A stretch of DNA of 64,000 nt from Solanum dulcamara (taxonomy: Eukaryota; Streptophyta; Magnoliopsida; Solanales; Solanaceae): the NCBI RefSeq assembly GCF_947179165.1, contig NC_077240.1, positions 71,131,501 through 71,195,500 on the forward strand, read 5' to 3'. This document shows, one piece after another, positions 45,897 through 56,682 of the stretch. Below the pieces are notes generated by a model, which did no database searches, was not told the origin of the DNA, and was given only the letters and a program-made list of their open reading frames with translations. Positions within the stretch are counted from its first letter, which is position 1. Every line of letters begins with the position of its first letter. The position numbers were made by a program, and so were the translations under genes.

Positions 45897-48800
45897 CTAT
45901 ATATATATCTTAATTAAAATGTTTGTCCAAACTATTCTTTATCTCTTACTTACACGTTTAACTTAATTAAAACACTATGTTAACTAAATCTTTAAGTGTA
46001 AATATTTTTTAAAATGACTTCTTTATTATTTTTTTAAAAATGTCAAATATATCAAGATAAAATCAATTTACTAAAACGATAAATATTTAGAATCAAATAA
46101 AGTAACAATTGTTTTTGTAATATTTCATTCTTAAAATTTAAGAAACAAAGGTGAAGTAGGAATAAATATGAACAGTAAAATAGCCACGAGATCATAGTTT
46201 GTTTTGTTTTTCATTTTGTTTTTTTTGCTTTAGGCATCAGGTGTATAACTTTACATGCGGATGTACCGTTTGGTATGAGTTTGACAACGATAAAATTCAA
46301 TAATTTTGATTCTAAAACAAATACCCACTCATACTACACACTTAGTGAAAACAAACAAAAATAAGAATAATAATCTTACACACACACAAAAAAAAAAAAA
46401 AAATCTTCAATGCAAATTTTAATTAATCAAGCATCAAAATAGAAAATCATACATCGGGTACAAATAAAAAAAATAGTAATCATATACAAATAGATTCTGA
46501 ATACGTTGGAGTCGCTATTTTTTTCATAGTAAACTTCTACGGACTACGATGCGAATTCCGACTAATCAAGCCTCAAAGCAGAAATCAAAAATCAAGTAGG
46601 AAATAAAAAATAATAATGATCCTATACAAAGCGATCCATTCCTAATACTTTGGAGTCGCTAACCCTCCTATCAAACATCGGCAAATAGTCATGATCAGTC
46701 AGATTGTAAAACATATAGAGTAGTAGCCCTATAGGAAGAAGAGCTACAATCAGATTCTAAAACGGATATCGAAGAACATCGAAAATAAAGGAGTGGTGGG
46801 GAGCAACAGTCACAATCTGTCTGTTACCTTTGCTGTAGTTGTGCAGAAAAAGTGAGTAGGCAATAGAGAGAGAGAGAAGGTAAGATATTACTGTATTAGT
46901 ACTACTACTACAGACTACAGTATAGTTAGTATACAAAAAATGCAGATCAGAAACACATGAATGCATACTGTTACAAGTAGTAAGAAAGTAAAAAAAAAAA
47001 AAAAAGAGTAATTACAAAGACAAAAAGGAAAGTTGAAAGTGTGAGGCTTATTGGCTTTTACTTCCAACCCTATCTTTTCTTAGCTTTTGTTTTGTTTCCT
47101 TTCACTAGTCTTTAACTCTCAAATAGTATATATATATATATATATATAGACCCCACCTTTATTCTTTTTCACTGCCAGCCTTCTTTCTTCACTACTCTTT
47201 TCTTTTATAATTAATTTATGTGTATATTGATTAATTTTATAAAATATCTATAATCTTTTATCAATAACATGTGATAGATAATTTTTTCTACTGAAGTTAG
47301 GATAGATGAAAATTCATAAAATACTTGTTATCTCCTATCATCCTTGTTTGTCAAAATTAAAATCAAATTAATTTAATAGATTTTAAAATTAAATCAAACA
47401 AAATATAATATATATAAATATAGATATACTTATTGAATCTGATTGTTATCAATTTTGGTTCGATATGATTTAGTTATTCTATTATTAATCATGCGCAAAA
47501 ATAAAATTAAAAAGTAAGGTGGAGAAATAAGAAAACAAATTAGTTAACATACAGACATCTGCCAACAACCTTCGCTATAATGTACATTTTCTTTTCTACT
47601 TGATTCTTCACTTCTAGTATATATATATTATTGGTTTGTTTGATTACTTTTTTGGAGTTTTATTGAAAATTAATATCAAATTAAATAGTATTGATTTTTG
47701 ATATGTAAAATCAAATTTAACCCAAATAAAATTAATTTATTAAATAGATTTGGGTTGATTTTTATCCAAATCGTGAACAACTCTACCTCTCACCAACAAC
47801 ATGTGTAAGATAAATTTATCTATCATGGCTAAGATAGATATAAAAGGATGACCTAATATTTTTATTTGGCTTGAATTTAAAATTAAGATCTTATAATTTT
47901 CAACTCAATTTATTGATCATTATGCATACCATTGGATGTATCTCCATACTCACTTTTTTTCCCCTCTTTGTACAATGTATATTACATCATTCGTCTTATT
48001 TACATAAAAAGATGTTACTATTCGAGAAGTCGAATAAATTTTCTTTTAGTTATAATTCTTCAAATTTTTCTTAAATATTTTAAAACTCATTCACTACGTA
48101 GATTTATACTCCCTTGATTTATTTTTATTTGTCCACTATACTAAAAATAAATATTCATTTTTATTTAATCATTTTGAAGAAAATAAGAAGTAGCTTATCC
48201 TTTAGTTTCTAATTTATCCTTATTATTAATAAGATAGTAATTATTTTCAAAATATTATATATATCATATTTATAGGCTGATATCATTCGATTTATTGCTC
48301 TTTAAGAAATGTATTAAGTTAATACTTAACAAGTAAAAATGAATCTAAATTTATAATTAAAAATTATGTATTTTGATTTTCGTATTCTGAACTCCTCCGC
48401 ATAACTTTAGATAAAAGTAGTAATTTCTTCCTTCCAATTTATGTAATTCATTTTAATTGGAAATAAAAGAGTTTAAACATGAAATTCTTTGAAATTAACA
48501 ATTTTAAACAAGAATATTATTTATATGGCTATAATCTTCTTGAAATTTGTGACTTTGATATTTTTATGATTGTAAAAACTTCTTATTAAGTAAAATAAAA
48601 AGTTTAAAGCTAATTACCTCCAAATTTTAGATATTTGTCTTTTAAGTCTTCTCACATTGTAGGCATGACGGAACGAGTAAACCGAGCAAGAAGCATTCAA
48701 AAGAAAGGCGATGAATTAATTACTCAATCGTTAATTATTTTTCTCTAGTTCTTTTTTAGCATGGCGTCATGCTTTTTGCATGTCCTTTAAAAATATTAAT

Positions 48801-50140
48801 TAAATAATAATTTAACTAAATTATTCGTATTTATTTCTTGGACTTAATTTATTACTATTATTCTTGCTTTCACTATATTAATTATTAAAAATTAACTTCT
48901 TAAAATAAAAAATATATTGAATTGAATATTTTTAAGGGAAAAGGGTCAAAAATGCCCTTAAACTATTTGAAATGAATAAAAATATCATTCGTTTATAATT
49001 TGGTCCAAAAATATTCTGCTGTCTATACTTTGGTTCAGAAATGTTCTTATTGTTATTTAATGGGTCAAAATGCCTTTTTTTCAAATAAATATATTATTTA
49101 TTTTCTTTTTGAACACCTTTTTTTCCTAATAATATTTTTTTTCTTAGCAAATATTTATTCTACTTCAATTAGAAAAAAAATTAAAAGTTAAAAATATATC
49201 TTATTTTATTAAAATTATTTTTTATCGTTATTTGAATAAAAATTAATGATGGATTTATTATGATCTTATATATATGACATATATTATCCATTACAACTTA
49301 AAGTACATAAAATTATTCTATTTTAATTGATAAAATGAGATTAAGAAGGAAAAAATAATTTCTTACATATTTATTGTCTATAGTGGTTTAAAAAGAAAGA
49401 AAACAAGAATAAAGTTCTTTAAAAGTAATATTTTTACAAGAATTTTTTTAAAAAGAATATTTATTCGGAAAAAGATATTTTTGATCCATTTTGTAATAAT
49501 AAAAATATTTTTGATCCATTAAATAACAATGACATTTTAAAATTAAAATATTGACGGCAAGAAGTGTGTCCTTATTTAAGTCCACTACATGAAAAATATA
49601 CTGAATTAAATCTTTTCTTGTTCTTAATTTATTACTCCTCTAATTTATTATGCATAAATAAATGTAGTCAGTATAGTCTGACATTAACAGAAATCAGAGA
49701 TTACATTAGCAGTATATATACCCTCAGTGCATCAGCTTTCAGACAATACTTTTTATGTGACCTATCACTCTATCATGTCTTAAATGACAATTCATGTTCT
49801 AAATTTGCATGTCCAAGAAAAGCATTAAAATAATTCTGTCATGGTAATATATACTAATTAGTTATTGTCAAACTAGTTAGACTGAAAATAATTATTTTAG
49901 TATTATTTAGTTTTTATTGTTTAATTTATTATAGTAAGAATATAATGTATTGCATAATTTTTAAGAAGTTATTTGCTTACAAATATATTATCTACATTAT
50001 TTAGTAGAAAAAAGGGTTGAGGGACCTTGGGGGTATTTGTCATACTAATTTTTTTATCCTTGGGTGACAAGCATACCAAATGACCGCTTAAAATGTCAAA
50101 CGGCAGATTCAGGATTCCTACAAGACTGAATATTTTGAGC
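45897..50140. other. Long AT-rich intergenic region, MITE fragments only
   Basis: I find no supported gene. 46410-46660 is a diverged 145-bp tandem duplication (TTGGAGTCGCT at 46506 and 46651). 47127-47148 is a TA microsatellite. 48108-48350 (TACTCCCTTGATTTATTTTT) is Stowaway-like. 48938-49010 (AAGGGAAAAGGGTCAAAAAT then GCCC) resembles the terminal repeat of Mutator-type MITEs, with related text to about 49560 but no clear second end. Confidence 0.5.
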
Positions 50141-50155
50141 GTGAACAATAGTAAC

Positions 50156-50410
50156 GAAGGTCCAACATTAAATATAATAAATTGTTCAAGACCATACAAG
50201 GAGATAAAGCCGTTGTATTCGATGTTGGACCTTCTTCTTATATTAGCCACGCTCTAGATCTCCATTCCTAAGAGTCAGGAAGGTGTTGAAGTCCCACATC
50301 GTTAAAGATTGTTTGATCTCCTTATATGATCTTGAGTAATCCTCTAAAAGCTAGTTTTTGGTGTTAAATTAGGCCGATGTATATTTTCCTTGCACAAATA
50401 AAGGCTTAAC
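50156..50410. mobile_element. Inverted pair of short LTR-like fragments downstream of AGO7
   Basis: GAAGGTCCAACAT (50156-50168) and ATGTTGGACCTTC (50222-50234) form a perfect 13-bp inverted repeat. The segment between, read on minus, matches the plus-strand TGTTGAAGTCCCACATCG block starting at 50284, including ATCTCCTTRTATGRTCTTGA. Two copies therefore point at each other. GAAGTCCCACATCGG and the later AAGCTAGTTTTTGG resemble the start of a widespread retrotransposon LTR. Confidence 0.55.
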
Positions 50411-50918
50411 ACAAATTCCAGTCATTTTCCAGGATTTAGCTTTAACAATACATGGGAAGATGCAATAATTTAGCCAACATAAAAATTAGTATGTACATGC
50501 CATCAACAACAACAACAAAACCAATGTACTCCCATAAGTGGATTTGAAGAAAGTAGAATATATGCAAATTTTTAAGTCCTTATCTCTATCTTTGCAGGTA
50601 GAGAAGTTGGTTTCGATAGACTATTGACTCAAGAGAAACATAACTAACGCGGGAAAGTAAGGAAGAAAAAAGACAACAAAATAGCAATATACAAAACAGG
50701 TGTAACAACAGATATTAATACACATTGGAGAAAAGAAATAAATATTAATAAAATTAGTATGTACATGATATCAAACTGCAAATTTATAAGACTAGCTAGA
50801 AAGAACTATAAAAAATTACATTAGATCAAATGGAAGACTAGCTAGAAAGAACTATAAAAGTTACATGACATCAAACTGCTAAACTGTCAATATAGAAGAC
50901 TCTGCAATTGCCATAACT
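50411..50918 (-). other. AGO7 3' flank, probable 3' UTR
   Basis: AT-rich sequence downstream of the AGO7 stop. AGACTAGCTAGAAAGAACTA occurs twice (about 50790 and 50836) as a short tandem repeat. No convincing AATAAA close to the stop was seen, so the transcript end is not assigned. Confidence 0.4.
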
Positions 50919-53900
50919 TCAGCAGTAAAACATAAGCTTTTTGATGTTCTCAGTAAGTTTAGGTAAAGGAGTTGTCTTTGGTGGTGCAGCGCGAGATATG
51001 TTAGAACTTCTTGTTATAGTAGACAAATCGGAACGTTCAAGATACAGTCTGCCTCTATATGCAGCTAAATGGGCGTAATAAGCCGGGGGCACCAGTGAAA
51101 TAGGCTTGGTGCATCTCACAAATGTGTAGCAAAGGTTGTATACCAATTTTTGTAGTTCATCAGAAGTGAACTGGTTTTCATCCCATAGAACATGGTAATG
51201 TATCGGCCTGCTTGTTCCTTTTACACCCCAATGGCTGCAGAGATAGAAGTCGAATTCACTTGGATGAGTGATCACTGTATCTACAACTGTACCTGGTAGG
51301 ATGTTTTCGTTGAAGAACATGTTTTTAGTTGCCGATGGATCAAGCTCACATGGAAATAGCCTAGTATGGTGTCTTTTCTGAACGACTACGAAAGTAATCG
51401 GAGGTTTGTAACCTGGAAATCTCGAACATGCCACACGAATTGCTTGGAGCTCCTCTTTAAGTACTTTCAGGAATTGCGTTTCACTTACTCCATCCCTGAA
51501 GAAGATTATTCTCTCCGGGAGTTTTAGTAGCTCCTCATAAAAATCATCAAGAATCTCCCCGATCATCGTGCTAAGATCTTGAATGATCTCCTGCCTATGT
51601 GTTTGGGATCTCATCCTGGAGACATACTTGTTGGCTGCTGGCCAATTCACACTACCAACTACAGCAGCGACGGAGGGGCTAAAATCATCAAGAGGGTGCG
51701 GATGTGTCACATCCGCACCCATAAAAATAACTGGACCGTCATGTTTGAAGAGACGTGGTATTTGAGAAGGCAATGAATTGTACAACGCAACTGTGCATCC
51801 CCCAACTTTGGCATTGATCTTGAGAGCCAAATTTGCCAAAAACTGTGAGCTAATTTTGCCAAGATTCGGGTACAAACAGCATTGGGTTACGACCCCGATG
51901 CTTGTCTCAGCGATTCTTTTCAAGTCTGCATAACCTTTGTGTTTTCTCTCCATCACGCAAATAACAAGTTGGAGATTGTTAAATGAAGCTCTATGTAACT
52001 TGTTGAGTTTGGTTTCTAAGTTTTTAACATTGTTGAGCAAATGCAAGGGTTCAAACTGAGGGTTAAGTACTGTATTCTTGTTCAAAAAGATGCCCAATTG
52101 CTCACACCTTTGACATAATTGGTTTATGAATTTCGGTATGTGGGACTTCTGATCAGAGGTTCCACCAAAACTCATTAGCGCCCATCTCTCAACTCGAGTA
52201 CCTTCGAAGACATGGCTGTCTAGAAGATTCCACTGCCTATCATGGCGCGAAGGAATAAGATTTCTAACCTGACCACGATCCCCTAGTTTAAGCTTGGGAG
52301 GCTGAAGAATTCTCCCATACAACTGAGTCATTTCTTTCGAGATTTGGAGCTTAAAGTCCCTTGCGTGATTGCCACTGTCAAGAAATGAAACAATCTTAAT
52401 ACGAAGGCACTAACAAAAAGGAAATGTAAGCAAATAAAACAAAGGAGGTAGCATGCTGCAAAGGCAGAAATTACCTTGTTGGTCCAACCGGTCCTGTCAC
52501 GACTCCGTCTATAATTGCCTTTCTTTCCCTTGGCCTTTGACATCCCATTTTGAGTATTCTTGCAGTCTGATCATCCGAAAGCTTCCCAAGAAACTTCTGT
52601 CCTTCACAAATCATACAAAGTTCCATCGGAAGATAACAAGGTTTGCTTCTGCTAATCTGCAAGCACGGCAAGTTCCTATAGAGTATATCATAGTTGTAAT
52701 GATCCTTGAAGTAGTTCACTATTCTTAGAATTTTTCCATCCCTGTCCTGAAAGCAGAGATTCTCGGTAACTTCCTCGGTTAAGCTGTAAATACGATATCT
52801 CTGAACAGTCTCTCTGTGGCAAACGAAGACCCTGATGTTCTTTAGTGCTTTCTCCACCTCTTTCTTCTCTTCATTCGTCAAGCCTCTTGTTTTCCTGTGA
52901 GAAATGTCGTGGAGAAAGTCGAGACGCTTTTCCAAGTAGGAGATAACTCCTATACTCTCATGGAAAGCAGTCACTGAGAAATCAACATTAAGAGCAAGCC
53001 CTTGTTGTGTTGGTCTAAGACTCTGAAAGAATCCCCTTAGTGCCACGGCTCCACCCCCGATATCTTTTTCTCCTCCCATACAACTCGAATAAAACGATCT
53101 CCCAGCTGTTATACACTTCTCCGTTGGGCTCTCACGCAACACGACATCTAATGCATGCAGATATTCCTGAGGAAGTGGACTCACACCATCATCTCCTTCT
53201 TTATTCAAGTAGCTCTTTAGTTCTTTCCCATCAAATTTAGATATAAATTTGATGTTAACGCGGAAAAGCTTAATCTGCTGTCCTTCTTTCTGCAACTTGA
53301 CCATTTCTCCAGATTGTAACAAAGACTTGCTACTTCCACTACTAGGAATTGGCAAGCTAATGTAAAATTCAATCTTATTATTTTGAAATTCTATAGGGCT
53401 ATATATAGTCCTTCCACCATCATAAACTGGAAGAGCACCTGAGAGCACAACAGAATGGTCCTCCACAAGTTTTTTCTTGATTAGCCTAGCAATATCTTTG
53501 GATGGATGAGGTGAAATTTCGACATCATAATGGAAGATTTTCTGTGAAGGATCAAATTCGACAAGGAAATGATTAGCGAGAAGTGAGATTACTGGTCCTT
53601 CGACACCACCAGAATCTGGTCTTCTTGCCACCACAAGAGATTCTGGGGTGCTAGCAGCCTTGACCCTCCTTCCATAGTTCTGTTTCGACACATCATTTTG
53701 CCTTTGGATCACCTTTGAGGCTGTTTAGTGAGTGACATCAAAAGAAAAAAAAAACACAATGTTAATATCATGTAGTGTTTTTCCACTATGTTGCTCGGAC
53801 TTTCCAAATATGTCTACATTATCCAAAAGTAGCACACTTTTAGAGGATCTGACAAGGGTGCAACAACATTTTGGAGAGTTCCCATAGTTCCTCTAACACT

Positions 53901-55009
53901 AACTAAAGGATAGCAACTGGTGGATTAAATTCAAAGCTTCACTCTAGGCAATATACATTGGACAAAACAAAACATGATGAAAAGTGAAACTTCACTAATA
54001 AAGAAGTAACATAAGATTATTGTTTTCATGCTTTAGCATATTTTAGTGTGAAAAAACAAGTCTAACTAGGCTCCTATCCTTCTACTTTCTGCAGAAAAAG
54101 CTGATTTTTTTTCTTTCTGAACAATCATTCTGCACTTGATATTGAGAGAATTCATAAACTGAAGCTACAGATGTAATATCAAAGAACTACATATAAAGCA
54201 CAATGTTGATGTCATGAAGTTATCCTCTAATACTAACCAAAGCATAGCAACTGGTGGATTAAATTAAAGCTTCAATCTTGAGAATAAACTTTGAACAAAA
54301 CACAACATGACAAAAAAAAGTACTACTCCACTAATAAAGAAGCAACAGAAGGTTAATGTTTTCATGCTTTTAGCATATATATTAGCGTAAAAGAAGTCTA
54401 ATTAAACTCCAATCCTCAACTTTCTGCAGAAAAAGCTGATCTTTTCTTTTTCATTAGAATTCATAAACTGAAAGCACAAGGGAAATACCAAAAAGACTAC
54501 ATAAAAAAAAAGTACTACTCCACTAACAAAGTTACATTCTTTTGACATATATTAGTGCAAAAAGAAGTCTAATTAAAATCTAATCCTTCAACTTTCTGCA
54601 TAAAAATTTGATCTTTTTTCATAAAAGTGGGAAAAGAAGTAAAAGGGGTTTTGAATAAAGGGTTCAATTTTATGTTACCTGAAATATCTTGAATGTTGGA
54701 ATCAGAAGGGGTGGCAAGGAAAGGATGATTCTGCTTCAATGGAGGTTTCTGGAAATGGGTTCTTGATCTGAAGTTGTGATTTTGAGGAAAAGGCAGTATA
54801 GCAGCAGGAGGAGGCAAAGGGAGAAGAGCAGGATATTGATTCTGACTGTTATTATTATTATTAGTATTATTATTGTGATGAAAACCAAAAGCAATATACT
54901 GAGTGTTATTACTATGAGGATTCTTGTTGTTGTTATTAGGACAGGCTTTGGCAGTTGTTGATTTAGAGTTGCATTTCTTGCTTGTATTGGAATCTTCAGT
55001 TTCTTCCAT
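50919..55009 (-). CDS. AGO7: ARGONAUTE7 (AGO7), three exons, 1010 residues
   Basis: Exons: 55009-54679, 53720-52475 and 52374-50919. Both introns have GT...AG ends, the phases agree (1 and 2), and the joined length is 3033 nt with a stop. The product is an AGO protein that, in plants, binds miR390 and triggers TAS3 ta-siRNA production against ARF3/ARF4. Residues 1-110 are low complexity (N- and P-rich). N domain about 150-310, L1 332-357 (ALRGFFQSLRPTQQGLAL), PAZ about 360-490, MID about 600-720, PIWI about 740-970. The catalytic tetrad D747 (GADV), E788, D820 (FFRDG) and H961 (YYAHLAAYRG) is complete. The 5'-phosphate pocket Y674, K678, Q690, K711, K715 is complete. The C-terminus KKLMFYC and the RETVQRYR and DFYLCSH regions match Arabidopsis AGO7 closely, and the length is near its 990 residues. 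The start ATG has a good context (G at -3, G at +4). No gene neighbours are seen. It appears functional; its expression cannot be judged. Confidence 0.96.
52375..52474 (-). other. AGO7: AGO7 intron 2 (100 bp)
   Basis: Minus strand AACAAG^GTAATTTC ... TTGACAG^TGGCAATCAC. The joined reading GPTSGNHARDFKLQISKEM aligns with the Arabidopsis protein across the junction, which supports both sites. Confidence 0.92.
53721..54678 (-). other. AGO7: AGO7 intron 1 (958 bp), expanded by internal repeats
   Basis: Minus strand ATTTCAG^GTAACATAA ... ACTAAACAG^CCTCAAAGG, phase 1. Most of the intron consists of diverged tandem copies: about 53753-54196, 54197-54500 and a partial third at 54506-54606. Shared blocks are AGCAACTGGTGGATTAAAT, TTTTCATGCTTT(T)AGCATAT and ACTTTCTGCAGAAAAAGCTG. 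A MITE lies in the first copy. If the intron is retained, translation would stop after 146 residues (54569). Confidence 0.9.
53785..53888. mobile_element. 104-bp foldback MITE in AGO7 intron 1
   Basis: The left end ACTATGTTGCTCGGACTTTC and the right end, inverted, ACTATGGGAACTCTCCAAAA match with a small gap. Inner parts (CAAAAGTAGCAC / GTGC) are also inverted. The GTTGCTCGGACTCTCCAAAA type is familiar from Solanaceae introns. The second intron repeat copy lacks it at the equivalent place (54215-54225). Confidence 0.7.
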
Positions 55010-55049
55010 AACTTGTTTGACAGAGAAAACAAGAATGGCTTCTGTGCAT
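54996..55049 (-). CDS. 17-codon upstream ORF overlapping the AGO7 start
   Basis: ATG at 55049, TGA ending at 54996, shifted by one base relative to AGO7. The encoded peptide would be MHRSHSCFLCQTSYGRN. Its ATG has a weak context (C at -3 and C at +4) and the AGO7 ATG 40 bases further has a strong one, so leaky scanning is likely. It matters only if transcription starts upstream of 55049. The putative TATA box at 55087-55096 would place the start around 55055-55065, just upstream. No peptide function is proposed. Confidence 0.45.
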   Translation of the reverse strand: MHRSHSCFLCQTSYGRN

Positions 55050-55086
55050 GAGAGAGTGAAAGAAAGAAAGGAAGAAAGAATACTAA

Positions 55087-55096
55087 GATATATAAA
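55087..55096 (-). promoter_or_regulatory. Putative AGO7 TATA box
   Basis: The minus strand reads CTTTATATATC about 80 bases upstream of the AGO7 ATG, followed by a pyrimidine-rich TTCTTTCTTCCTTTCTTTC leader, a common plant core-promoter arrangement. Confidence 0.5.
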
Positions 55097-55172
55097 GAAT
55101 ACTTCTGCTGATAATAAGTACTACTAGTAAAGGAAGTAGAGCAGTTGAAAACAAAAAAGAGACAGGGGGAGG

Positions 55173-55658
55173 AGAGGGTAAGGAGTAGGACATACAGCTA
55201 TCAGGAAAAATATTCATTTTTTCTTGGCGTTTGGCCATAGAATTTTATTAAATTTTAAAAATTTTAAGAATTTCCTCTGACAACTCAAATTAGTATTCAC
55301 AAATGAATAGACCTTTAATTTTTCAGTTATCATTTTTTACTTTAAAAATAAAAAAATAGTTTTTTAAAATTTTACAATGAACATAATCAAACTTCCCACT
55401 TAAATTTGAAGTTTATGATCTCTTACAATAATCTCAAATTAAAATATACTGTACTAGTAGATAAAAAATATGTATTTTATGCAAAAGCTCTTGATTTTTC
55501 GTGAACTCGTATATTTTATGCCGACTGTGATTTTTGGATAGAGAATAAATAGGAGTAGGATAAAAGCAAAATTTAAATTTAAATTTTATGTTTAAAATTT
55601 TAATATAAATTAATAATATATAAATTTTATATTTAATAAATTTCTTAAAACAAATAGA
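55173..55658. repeat. Direct duplication in AGO7 upstream region, proximal copy
   Basis: Matches 56157-56682 in the same direction, offset 984. Shared blocks: GAGGGTAAGGAGTAGGACA, ACAACTCAAATTAGTATTCA, AAAGCTCTTGATTTTTCGTG and TAGGAGTAGGATAAAAGCAA. It begins only about 165 bp upstream of the AGO7 ATG. Confidence 0.9.
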
Positions 55659-56156
55659 GTAATTATTGCAATGATAGAAATAGGGATGGAGGAAAAAGAG
55701 GGCAGGGGGCTACAAGGCAGATAGATGCACTATTACAAAAAAGTGGATCTAAATTATAAATTTAATCGGTTTGATATTTAAGTTTTTATTACTGAAAATC
55801 TTTAAAATTTTAAAATTATAGGTCTAAAATTAATTCTTATCTATTCAAATATGTGTGTGTATATATACATACATATATACGCACACACATATATAAAATG
55901 CCAAAAAAGCTATCAATAACCATTTAGAGAAGTGTTGCCTAATTTTAGAAAGAAAAACAAAACAAGATAGGTATAAGATTTCAAATTTCTAACTTTACTT
56001 AGAGAGATACACCTAATTTTCATCGCATTATATGATACTCTGAGTGTAGATTCATATATTTATATTTCAATATTTTTAATAAATATAATATTACTATATC
56101 TAATTTTGAAAGAATAGCATGAGTTCACGTGAATTCAGTGATCCGTCGTGGGTGGA
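55659..56156. other. Spacer between the duplicated upstream blocks
   Basis: No gene. It contains GGGCTACAAGGCAGATAG (55708), echoed as GAAGGCTACAAGGAG just after the distal copy, and a TA/CA-rich tract (55850-55895). The repeat unit may therefore be nearly 1 kb with a diverged middle. Confidence 0.5.
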
Positions 56157-56682
56157 AGAGGGTAAGGAGTAGGACAAAGAGCTATCATGGAAAAAATCAT
56201 TTTTTTTGAAGTTACAACTTCGGAAAGTACGCTTGGCCGTATAATTTCGAAGTAAGATTGAATTTTAGAATTTTAAGAATGTGAAAATAATAAAAAGTGT
56301 TTCACTTTTTACTCTTTAAATTACTCACAAAAAGTCAAAACAACTCAAATTAGTATTCACAATCAAATACACCTTTAATTTTCAAGTTATCATTTTTCAT
56401 TAAAAAAAATTCATAATAAACATGACCAAACGGTCCACTTAAATTTGGACTTTATGATTTCTTACAATAATCTCAAGTCAAAATATACTATACTAGTAGA
56501 CAGAGGCTGTGTTTTATACAAAAGCTCTTGATTTTTCGTGAATTCATATATTTTATGTCCACTGTGATTTTTTAAATAAAGAATAGATAGGAGTAGGATA
56601 AAAGCAAAATTTATATTTAAATTTTATGAATTTAAAATTATAATATAAATTTTATATTTAATAAATTTCTTAAAATAAATAG
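56157..56682. repeat. Direct duplication in AGO7 upstream region, distal copy
   Basis: Counterpart of 55173-55658. It has an extra segment of about 60 bp near 56215-56280 (ACTTCGGAAAGTACGCTTGG). Confidence 0.9.

Noticed and set aside
51579..51776. Plus-strand frames inside AGO7 exon 3
   Set aside because: Antisense shadows of the PIWI-coding sequence.
54736..55032. 98-residue frame overlapping the AGO7 start
   Set aside because: Begins at TTG rather than ATG; only the ATG-started 17-codon uORF is worth noting.
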